DNA from: CAVUPF01 sp963803755
Lineage (GTDB): Bacteria > Actinomycetota > Thermoleophilia > Solirubrobacterales > 70-9
NCBI GenBank assembly: GCA_963803755.1
Contig: CAWDNP010000007.1
Span: 1-64,000, forward strand
Length of the DNA: 64,000 bases
Direction: 5' to 3'
The notes under the pieces are model-generated. The model did not search any database. It saw nothing but the letters and a program-made list of their open reading frames with translations, and was not told where the DNA came from. This document shows, piece by piece, positions 38,169 to 44,632 of the stretch; position 1 is the first letter of the stretch, and each line of letters begins with the position of its first letter. The position numbers and the translations under genes are program-made.

Positions 38169-39052
38169 ACGCAGGAGAGGGCCACGCGCTGCTGGTCGAT
38201 CGCGGTCACCTGAAACGGCGCAACCGGGTTAACCGACTGGTCGGGGCCTTCTCGACCGTGGCGGCGCTGCTTGCGGTTGTGGTGTTACTGATCGTGGTCG
38301 GCTCGGTGTTGCTGAGGGGGATCGGAGCGCTCAACCTCCATTTCCTGACCACCTCGACCGCCCTCTTCGGCGAAGCCGGCGGCGGCATCTCCAACGCGAT
38401 CGTCGGCTCCGCGATCATGGTTGGGCTGGCGGCCCTGATGGCGATCCCGGTCGGGCTGCTGGTGGCGATCTACACGACCGAGTTCGCCCCGAACCGAGTC
38501 GCCTACGGCGTGCGGTTCGTGCTCGACATCCTCAATGGGGTGCCGACGATCATCACCGGGATCTTCATCTACGGGTTGATCGTCGTGCCCCAACACCACC
38601 AGAGCGGATTCGCCGCCTCGGTGGCGCTGGCGATCGTCATGCTGCCGATCGTCGCCCGCACCGCCCAGGAGGTGCTGACGCTGGTGCCCGGCACGCTTAA
38701 GGAGGCGGCCCACGCCCTCGGGATCGCCCACTGGCGGACGACAGTCCGGATCACGGTGCCGACCGCGGCCGGCGGTCTGATCACCGGCGCCCTGCTCGCA
38801 GTCGCCCGGGTCGCGGGCGGGACGGCGCCGCTGATCCTGCTCTCCTCGATCTTCGCCCAGGGCGTTCAGACCGGCCCGGGTCAGGCCCTGGCCTCGATCC
38901 CAATTTTCATCTTCCAGTCTTCTGAGTCGCCCAAACCCGAAGCGCACACCCAGGCCTGGGCCGCCGCCCTGATCCTGATCGCCTTCGTGCTCGTCCTCAA
39001 CGTCCTCGCCCGCGCCTTCTTCGCTCGTTCCCGCAAGCGCATGGAGGCATGA
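38165..39052 (+). CDS. pstA: Phosphate ABC transporter permease PstA
   Basis: 295 residues, GTG 38165 overlapping pstC by 4 bases. TM helices include FSTVAALLAVVVLLIVVGSVLL, AIVGSAIMVGLAALMAIPVG and VPTIITGIFIYGLIVV. The EAA loop is KEAAHALGIAHWRTTVRITVPTAAGG. The N-terminal soluble part is short. Pairs with PstC to form the translocation pathway. Confidence 0.95.
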   Translation: MNAGEGHALLVDRGHLKRRNRVNRLVGAFSTVAALLAVVVLLIVVGSVLLRGIGALNLHFLTTSTALFGEAGGGISNAIVGSAIMVGLAALMAIPVGLLVAIYTTEFAPNRVAYGVRFVLDILNGVPTIITGIFIYGLIVVPQHHQSGFAASVALAIVMLPIVARTAQEVLTLVPGTLKEAAHALGIAHWRTTVRITVPTAAGGLITGALLAVARVAGGTAPLILLSSIFAQGVQTGPGQALASIPIFIFQSSESPKPEAHTQAWAAALILIAFVLVLNVLARAFFARSRKRMEA

Positions 39053-39091
39053 GCCCCCAGCGCCCCGCCCGCCACCAGGGGGAGTCCTAGG

Positions 39092-39994
39092 ATGACAAGC
39101 AGAGATTCGACCGAGAACCCACCGATGACAGAGCCCAATCCCGAATCGCAGGCGAGCCCCCAGGCGGGCTCCCCCCGTCCGGGCCCGACGATCTCCGTGG
39201 CCGAGGAGGGCGTTCGGAGTCTGATGAAGCATGGCCGCGAGATCGGCAACGTGGAGCTGCGTGACCTGCACGCTCACTACGGGCACAACCACGCAGTCCG
39301 CGGCGTCAGCCTCGACTTTGACTCGGGCAGGGTCACCGCGATCATCGGTCCCTCCGGCTGTGGCAAGTCGACGATGGTGCGCTGCATCAATCGCATGCAC
39401 GAGGAGATCCCCGGTGCGCGGGCCGAAGGCAAGGTCCTACTCGACGGCATCGACCTCTATGACCCGCGGATCGACATCGTCGCGGTGCGACGCTCGGTCG
39501 GAATGGTCTTTCAGAAGCCGAACCCGTTCCCGACCATGTCGGTCTTCGACAACGTCACCTCTGGCCTGCGCCTAACCGGTGCCTCGCGAAGCGAGATGGA
39601 CGACCGTGGCCGCGAAGCCTTGGCCGAGGCCGGGCTCTGGGAGGAGGTCAAGGACCGGCTCAAGGCGCCAGGGGTGGGACTTTCCGGTGGCCAGCAGCAG
39701 CGCCTCTGCATCGCGCGCGCGCTCGCGGTCGACCCCGAGGTTCTGCTTATGGATGAGCCCTGCTCTGCGCTGGACCCGGTCGCGACGCTGAGGATCGAGG
39801 AGCTGATCGGGGAGCTGCAGGAGCGGGTGACGATAGTCATCGTCACCCACAACATGCAGCAGGCGGCGCGGGTCGCCGACACCACCGCCTTCATGCTGAG
39901 CGGCGAGCTGGTCGAGGTCGGCCCCACCGACAAGCTCTTCACCAACCCTGACGACGACCGCACCGAGCAGTACGTGACGGGTAAGTTCGGCTGA
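39092..39994 (+). CDS. pstB: Phosphate ABC transporter ATP-binding protein PstB
   Basis: 300 residues from ATG 39092; an in-frame ATG at 39125 is possible. The first 50 residues are an unusual polar extension before the ATPase. Then Walker A GPSGCGKSTMVRCINRMHEEIPGAR (the NRM(N/H) form typical of PstB) begins at about residue 87, Q-loop VFQKPNPFPTMSVFDNV, signature LSGGQQQRLCIARAL, Walker B LLMDEPCSALDPVA and H-loop VTHNMQQAARV. The C-terminus TEQYVTGKFG is the family end. Stop overlaps the phoU start. Confidence 0.96.
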   Translation: MTSRDSTENPPMTEPNPESQASPQAGSPRPGPTISVAEEGVRSLMKHGREIGNVELRDLHAHYGHNHAVRGVSLDFDSGRVTAIIGPSGCGKSTMVRCINRMHEEIPGARAEGKVLLDGIDLYDPRIDIVAVRRSVGMVFQKPNPFPTMSVFDNVTSGLRLTGASRSEMDDRGREALAEAGLWEEVKDRLKAPGVGLSGGQQQRLCIARALAVDPEVLLMDEPCSALDPVATLRIEELIGELQERVTIVIVTHNMQQAARVADTTAFMLSGELVEVGPTDKLFTNPDDDRTEQYVTGKFG

Positions 39995-40746
39995 TGTCGC
40001 CGGAGACCAGGAGCCACTACCAGGAGGAGCTGGAGCGCCTTGAGGCCAGCGCCCTCGATGGGCTCAACCTGGTCAACGCGGCCCTCGACCGCACTCTGGA
40101 GGCGATCGAGCACCAAGACGTCGAGCTGGCCCAACTCGTCGTCGCCGACGACGATCGCATCGACGGTCGCTACCTCGAGGTCCACCAGAGCCTGATCACC
40201 CTGCTCGCCACCCAGTCGCCGGTGGCGACCGACCTGCGGCGGATCTCCGCCCTCCTGCACGTGCTGAAGAACGTCGAGCGGATGGGTGACCAGTGCGTGA
40301 ACATCTGCAAGGTGATCCCGCTGACCGGCAACGAGCCGCCGGCCGACGAGGAGATGGTGAAGCTGATCCTGACAATGGGCAGGCACGTGCGATCGATCGA
40401 TAACCAGGCGAAGCGGGCCTTCGAGGACCGCGACGTCGAGCTGGCACGGGACCTGGTGCGCCAGGATGACGTCGTCGACAACCTCAACCGCGAGTGCTTC
40501 CGCCTGGCGCTGGAGATCGGCGATGACGCCGACAGGCGGGAGTGGGCGATGACGATGCTGCTCGCGGCGCGGGCGATTGAGCGGATCGCGGACAACGCGG
40601 TCGACATCGGCGAGCAGGTCGCCTTTGTGGTGACCGGGTTGTTTCGGGAGTTCGAGGACGCGTTCGCATCCCGATGTCATGCCTCGCTGACGATCCGATG
40701 CGTTTGCCATGATCGGAGCAGGAGACCATGCTCTGCGCTGCCATAG
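39994..40746 (+). CDS. phoU: Phosphate transport system regulator PhoU (C-terminus possibly frameshifted)
   Basis: Two three-helix PhoU bundles with the metal-binding signatures: ATDLRRISALLHVLKNVERMGDQCVNI and AARAIERIADNAVDIGEQVAFVVTG. PhoU links Pst occupancy to the sensor kinase and restrains the Pho response. ATG overlaps pstB. As written the protein is 250 residues with an odd Cys/Arg-rich tail after FREFEDA that overlaps ppx by 19 bases. Dropping one T near 40662 gives EDASHPDVMPR and a stop at 40690, a more family-like end that leaves a normal spacer before ppx. A sequencing error there is therefore suspected. Confidence 0.92.
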   Translation: MSPETRSHYQEELERLEASALDGLNLVNAALDRTLEAIEHQDVELAQLVVADDDRIDGRYLEVHQSLITLLATQSPVATDLRRISALLHVLKNVERMGDQCVNICKVIPLTGNEPPADEEMVKLILTMGRHVRSIDNQAKRAFEDRDVELARDLVRQDDVVDNLNRECFRLALEIGDDADRREWAMTMLLAARAIERIADNAVDIGEQVAFVVTGLFREFEDAFASRCHASLTIRCVCHDRSRRPCSALP

Positions 40747-41636
40747 ATATTGGTTCCAATACGACGCGCGTGCTCGTGGCCGAGCCGGTAGATGGACAGT
40801 TGAAAAAGGTGATGGAGCAGCGGGCGTATACGCGGATCAACAAGGCGCTCGACGGTGACGGGGCGATCGTTTCGGAGAAGATCGCCGAGGTCTCTGAGGT
40901 CGTGGCGACTCAAGTGCGACTGGCCCGCGAGTTGGGGGCTGAGGTGATCCGCTCGGTTGCGACCGCGGCGGTGCGTGAGGCTCCCAACGGGGAGTTGGCG
41001 GCCAGGGCGATCGGGGAGGCATCGGGGGTGGCGGTCGACATCCTCAGCGAGGAGGAGGAGGGACGGCTCTCTTTCATCGGCGCGACCAAGACGTTCGGCC
41101 ACCCGGTGGAGGGCAAGGTCGGGGTCGTCGACGTCGGCGGTGGCTCGACCGAGGTGATCCTCGGCACGGTGCCCGGCGGCGTCGAGACGGTCCGCTCTTG
41201 GCGGGTCGGCTCCGGGGTCCTGGCCGATGAGCTGATCGCCTCAGACCCGCCCTCGGCGGCGGAGATCCGCAAGGTCCGCGACCGCATCGACGACCTCTTC
41301 GAGGGAGTCGAGATCGAGCACCCCGCGCAGGCGGTTGCGGTCGGGGGCAGCGCCACCTCGCTGCGGCGGCTGGTCGGAGCGGTGCTGGAGTACGAGACGT
41401 TGGAGCGGGGGATACGCGTGCTGGCTGGCGACCCGGCGGCCGAGGTGGGGCGGCGCTTTGAGCTCGACCCCCAGCGCGTGCGCATCCTCGCGACGGGGGT
41501 GCTGTTATTGGAGAAGGTCTCCGAGCTGCTCGGGCAGCCGCTTCAGATCGGCAAGGGGGGCTTGCGCGAGGGAGTCATCCTCGATTTGCTAAACGGCAAC
41601 GTCAACGGCTCCTCACCCGCGGCCGTCGCCGCCTGA
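40728..41636 (+). CDS. Ppx/GppA family exopolyphosphatase
   Basis: 302 residues. Actin-like ATPase fold signatures: AAIDIGSNTTRVLVAE (phosphate 1 loop), IRSVATAAVREAPNG, ILSEEEEGRLSFIGA with the catalytic glutamate, VGVVDVGGGSTEVI (phosphate 2 loop) and VAVGGSATSLRRLV. It has only the two-domain core without the C-terminal HD-like domains of E. coli Ppx, like mycobacterial Ppx1. It removes terminal phosphate from polyphosphate or acts on pppGpp. Located directly after phoU, with CHAD genes following. Confidence 0.9.
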   Translation: MLCAAIDIGSNTTRVLVAEPVDGQLKKVMEQRAYTRINKALDGDGAIVSEKIAEVSEVVATQVRLARELGAEVIRSVATAAVREAPNGELAARAIGEASGVAVDILSEEEEGRLSFIGATKTFGHPVEGKVGVVDVGGGSTEVILGTVPGGVETVRSWRVGSGVLADELIASDPPSAAEIRKVRDRIDDLFEGVEIEHPAQAVAVGGSATSLRRLVGAVLEYETLERGIRVLAGDPAAEVGRRFELDPQRVRILATGVLLLEKVSELLGQPLQIGKGGLREGVILDLLNGNVNGSSPAAVAA

Positions 41637-41670
41637 CGGCGCGCCCGCCGGCCTCGATTACGCTCTCTGA

Positions 41671-42144
41671 ATGGCCCGGGCGCGCCAGGTCAAGCTCGAC
41701 TGCGAGGAGCCCTTCGCGATGGCCGCGGCGCGGGTGGTCGAGGTGCGCGCAGCGGAGGTCTTCGAGCATGTGGGGGGCGTGCTCGACCTCAAGAGCCCCG
41801 AGCGCGTCCACGACATGCGGGTGGCGACGCGCCGCCTGCGCGCCGCGATGGAGGTCTTTCAGCCCTGCTTCCCGCGCAAGCGCTTCCGCAGGGCGCTGAA
41901 GGAAGTCAAGGCGCTCGCCGACGCGCTCGGAGAGCGGCGGGACCGCGACGTGGAGATCGAGTTCCTGGAGCGGTTCGCGGAGGAGGTCGACGCCGGCGAC
42001 CGTGAGGGGGTCGCCGCGTTGATCACTCGGCTGCGCGAGGAGCGGCTGCGGGCGAATGACGACCTGGCACCGTTCATCGCCGCTGAGCGGCTGGAGAAGC
42101 TGCGTCGCCGGCTGCGGCGGCTCGTCGAGAGGGCTGCGGGGTGA
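41671..42144 (+). CDS. CHAD-domain protein, N-terminal half
   Basis: 157 residues. The CHAD fold binds polyphosphate through conserved basic residues and histidines. Seen: RVHDMRVATRRLRAAMEVFQPCFP, KALADALGERRDRDVEIEFLERF, and a long basic helical end EKLRRRLRRLVER. This corresponds to the first of the two helical-bundle repeats in a full-length (about 300-residue) CHAD protein. The reading frame ends in a GGGG run at GTGA, where the second half begins. Confidence 0.82.
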   Translation: MARARQVKLDCEEPFAMAAARVVEVRAAEVFEHVGGVLDLKSPERVHDMRVATRRLRAAMEVFQPCFPRKRFRRALKEVKALADALGERRDRDVEIEFLERFAEEVDAGDREGVAALITRLREERLRANDDLAPFIAAERLEKLRRRLRRLVERAAG

Positions 42145-42566
42145 GGGCCCGCGAGGTGAAGAAGCTCGATTCGGCGAAGTCGCTGCGCTGCAACGCGGCG
42201 CGGATCGTCGCCACCCGCCTCGACGAGCTGTGCTCCTTCGCCGAGGACGCCCTCGACCCCTCCGCAGCCACCGCCCAGCACAGCATGCGGATCGCCGCCA
42301 AGCGGCTGCGCTACGTGCTGGAGATCGTCGAGGGCTGCTTTGGCGCCGAGGCGGTCGTTGCCCGCCGCGCCGTCAAGGAGCTGCAGGGCGTGCTTGGCGA
42401 GATCCACGATTGCGACGTGATGCTGCAACACCCGGAGGGCGTCGAGTCCCTCCAGGCGCTTCTGCGAACCCGCCGCGAGCTCCTCCACCACCGCTTCTGC
42501 GACCTCTGGCAAGCGGAGGTGGGCAAGGGCACCTGGGCCTCGCTAGAACACTCCCTGCGCGACTAG
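42141..42566 (+). CDS. CHAD-domain protein, C-terminal half
   Basis: 141 residues. Second CHAD repeat: LRCNAARIVATRLDELCSFAEDAL, HSMRIAAKRLRYVLEIVEGCFG with the basic HxMRxxxKRLR motif, and KELQGVLGEIHDCDVMLQHPEG. The GTG start overlaps the stop of the N-terminal half by four bases. One added G in the GGGG at 42137-42140 would fuse both into a standard CHAD protein. So this is either a natural split with translational coupling or a one-base error. Confidence 0.82.
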   Translation: MRAREVKKLDSAKSLRCNAARIVATRLDELCSFAEDALDPSAATAQHSMRIAAKRLRYVLEIVEGCFGAEAVVARRAVKELQGVLGEIHDCDVMLQHPEGVESLQALLRTRRELLHHRFCDLWQAEVGKGTWASLEHSLRD

Positions 42567-42594
42567 CGGAGCATCAAGCGCCGACCGCCGCTCC

Positions 42595-43089
42595 CTACTC
42601 CCGGGACTCAGCGTCGGGGTCTGTCAGAGCCGCGACATCCGCGACGTCCACTGGGCGGCCGCGGGCCAGCTTCATCCGGATCAGGTCATCCAAGTCAACG
42701 ACGGGCACCTCGACGTCCCCGAGCCGCACATGCAGGGCCCGATCGCTCAACTCGGCATAGGGACGGCCGCCGGGAACGTCGTGCATCACGTCAATGCCGC
42801 CGTCTCGGGTTACGAACTGCCAGATCGTCGCCCGCGGAAGCATCTTCGCGTCCACGGCGGTGTCCTCCTCGCCGGGATTGAGCACTCGGGCGTCGAGCGA
42901 GCGCAAGGCGGCGGCAAGTCGCTTGAGGTTGGCCGGGTCTGGCGCGGGGATGAGGTCGGCGTCGTTAGTCGTGCGGACATGGCCGTGGGTTTGCACGGCG
43001 AGCCCCCCGATCAGCACGTAGTCGACCCCGTGCTCGGCGAGCGCGCGCAGGATGCGCTCCGCGTCGAGCGGGGTATCAGGTTGCGCCAC
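42595..43089 (-). CDS. Nucleotidyltransferase-fold protein (antitoxin/toxin-pair type)
   Basis: 164 residues from GTG 43089. The core GVDYVLIGGLAVQTHGHVRTTNDADLIPA is a GG-X-T-x-D-x-D nucleotidyltransferase active site (AbiEii/DUF6036-like). The rest has DLDDLIRMKLARGRPVDVADVAAL, typical of this group, where the conserved lysine-arginine segment follows a leucine-rich helix. It overlaps the XRE gene by 14 bases in a two-gene operon. Such pairs are often toxin-antitoxin or defence modules, but activity cannot be judged from sequence. Confidence 0.75.
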   Translation of the reverse strand: MAQPDTPLDAERILRALAEHGVDYVLIGGLAVQTHGHVRTTNDADLIPAPDPANLKRLAAALRSLDARVLNPGEEDTAVDAKMLPRATIWQFVTRDGGIDVMHDVPGGRPYAELSDRALHVRLGDVEVPVVDLDDLIRMKLARGRPVDVADVAALTDPDAESRE

Positions 43090-43408
43090 GCGCCTCTCGC
43101 CCAGCCGCCGCGGAACGGCCGGCCATGCGGTTCCATGAGATGCCAAGCGCGAGGCGCTCGCTGGCGGAGCGCGCCGCGGTCGCTCGCCGGTGCGCCGGGT
43201 CGTAGTCTCGCTGCGGCGGGCTGCCACCAAGCCGCAGACTCTCCCCCATCGCCAGCATCAGCAGACCCAGGGTCTCGACGCTGGGTGAGATCTCGTCCGC
43301 CTCGAGCCGGCTGATGGCCGACTGATGGGTTCCGGCACGCCGGGCCAGACGCTCCTGGCTGAGGCCGTGTCGAGCACGGGTCGTGCGAATCAGCTCGCCA
43401 GGAGTCAT
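43076..43408 (-). CDS. XRE-family helix-turn-helix protein paired with the nucleotidyltransferase
   Basis: 110 residues from ATG 43408. The helix-turn-helix is ELIRTTRARHGLSQERLARRAGTHQSAISRLEADEISPSVETLGLLM (residues about 4-50), a standard Cro/C1 type. The C-terminal 55 residues, rich in Arg and Ala, contain RDYDPAHRRATAARSASERL. Upstream is AT-richer sequence (ATAATAACAAATAAGTGATTAAAAT at 43414-43438 in part), a likely promoter or operator. It probably regulates its own operon. Confidence 0.75.
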   Translation of the reverse strand: MTPGELIRTTRARHGLSQERLARRAGTHQSAISRLEADEISPSVETLGLLMLAMGESLRLGGSPPQRDYDPAHRRATAARSASERLALGISWNRMAGRSAAAGREARGAT

Positions 43409-43479
43409 CCCAGCGATAATAACAAATAAGTGATTAAAATCCGCTGGGCCTGACCGTGAAATGCCACGCACGCTCGCAC

Positions 43480-43503
43480 CACCCACACATGCGTGTGTGG
43501 GTG
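43480..43503. repeat. Perfect 10-bp hairpin in the divergent spacer
   Basis: CACCCACACA, loop TGCG, TGTGTGGGTG. It lies between the XRE gene (minus, start 43408) and the membrane-protein gene (plus, start about 43647). There is no T tract, so a terminator is unlikely. It could be an operator or a structured element. The remaining spacer of about 240 bases shows no gene. Confidence 0.5.
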
Positions 43504-43646
43504 CATTGTCGTAGGTTCTCCCTGCAAATCCGGGGTTAGTTTCGGTAGGGCCGGAGTTAGGACCGCTTTTTCGGGCTTTTTCATGGGCCTTGAGACCGTT
43601 ACAGCGGGTCGAAGGAGCGGATAGGTGCATCGGGACGGAGCCACGC

Positions 43647-44153
43647 GTGGTTCCCGGATTACCTGATTTACTCCTGAGCATTGACCTGACGGATGAGATC
43701 GGAAGTGCCTTGACGGACGGCGCATTTGGCCCACTTCGCGCACTCGGGGAACGGCAGTTGCAGATTCAATTCACGCTGTCGAGCATGTACGACACGCAGG
43801 CGATGGGCATCCTCGGCCTAAATGCGGCGCTCGCAGCCGCCGCTATCGCAGGTGATCAACTGCTGGGACGGCGCTGGTGGTTGGTCCTTTTCGGCCTCTT
43901 GTTTTCCAGTCTCTTTTGCGGCGCCGCATTGCGCACCCGTGGCGATAAGACCGGACTGGATATCAAGCCCCTCATCACCAGGGCAGAGAAAGCCACGAAG
44001 GATGAAATGGACAGAGCGATTGTCATCGCTGTTAGCGATTCCATCAAGGACAACGCTCATCCTCTGGAGAGCAAGAGCCGGCGCGTCTGGGGAGCCATTG
44101 CCATCTTGGTCTTGACGATCATTGGCGCGATCATTGGCGTGCTGGTCTTCTAG
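43647..44153 (+). CDS. Predicted membrane protein of an accessory patch
   Basis: 168 residues from GTG 43647, chosen for a GGACGGAG site 6 bases upstream; the frame is open to TTG 43590. Two hydrophobic blocks occur early (AMGILGLNAALAAAAIAG and WWLVLFGLLFSSLFCGAAL, about residues 50-95) and one at the very C-terminus (AIAILVLTIIGAIIGVLVF). Between them is a charged cytoplasmic segment of about 55 residues. Not recognised. Base composition is visibly lower in GC than neighbours, which suggests transferred DNA. Topology resembles membrane effectors of some defence systems, but that is only a resemblance. Confidence 0.55.
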   Translation: MVPGLPDLLLSIDLTDEIGSALTDGAFGPLRALGERQLQIQFTLSSMYDTQAMGILGLNAALAAAAIAGDQLLGRRWWLVLFGLLFSSLFCGAALRTRGDKTGLDIKPLITRAEKATKDEMDRAIVIAVSDSIKDNAHPLESKSRRVWGAIAILVLTIIGAIIGVLVF

Positions 44154-44171
44154 GGGAGTAAGCTAGCTGCT

Positions 44172-44354
44172 ATGGGTCCAGAGATCGCAGTAGAGAATCG
44201 GCAGAGAAAGCGTCGAGTTCGCAGAAGGAAAGCGCCGGAGGAGTCGATGACCGTTGAGATCGAACTGGGTGGGGAGAAGATCCAAGCCAAACAACAAACC
44301 GTCCCCACTGGCGTTGTGCCGATTCCGCGTTTCCTTAGCCGCTTCTTGGACTAG
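44172..44354 (+). CDS. Small basic hypothetical protein (60 aa)
   Basis: 60 residues starting 18 bases after the membrane-protein stop. Highly basic first half (RQRKRRVRRRKAPEE), second half with VEIELGGEKIQAKQQ and a proline-containing end. No family recognised. Ribosome-binding site weak (GGGAG about 14 bases upstream). Presumably cotranscribed with the preceding gene, if real. Confidence 0.4.
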   Translation: MGPEIAVENRQRKRRVRRRKAPEESMTVEIELGGEKIQAKQQTVPTGVVPIPRFLSRFLD

Positions 44355-44531
44355 CTCTCAGTCGAGCTTGTAGTTCTTGCGCTCAAGCAGGGCGTCCCTC
44401 AGCTCGATGATCCGCTCACCCGGGGTTTGCTCGCAGACTGGTCTTCCGCCGAAGTCTCATTCGACTGATTCTGAAGCTTTCACGCCCTCAGCCCTAGACG
44501 GTCTTAAGCCTCACCTGTGTGTGTCCAGGGG
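44355..44531. other. Intergenic stretch with a possible minus-strand coding remnant
   Basis: No complete gene. On the minus strand, 44358-44456 reads DFGGRPVCEQTPGERIIELR and continues to a stop, with a stop codon directly before it and no start, which looks like the decayed 3' end of an unknown gene. The rest has no recognisable element until the repeat cluster at 44532. Confidence 0.3.
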
Positions 44532-44575
44532 ATCACCGGATCTTCACCGGCGGTTCCCCGCCGGTTCACAATTTT
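44532..44575 (+). promoter_or_regulatory. PHO-box-like quadruple 11-bp repeat before the PHP-glycosyltransferase operon
   Basis: Four consecutive 11-bp units: ATCACCGGATC (44532), TTCACCGGCGG (44543), TTCCCCGCCGG (44554) and TTCACAATTTT (44565). TATTCG at 44583 could be a -10. The next gene starts at 44633. This is the longest such array in the window. Confidence 0.65.
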
Positions 44576-44632
44576 TCCCTGCTATTCGTGGAATCTGGGT
44601 GGCGATAAAGCAAATACGAGAGGGAGACACCG

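Noticed and set aside
42595..43230. Longer N-terminal version of the nucleotidyltransferase starting at 43230
   Set aside because: The extra 47 residues are Arg/Ala-rich and overlap most of the XRE gene in another frame; GTG 43089 fits the family start.
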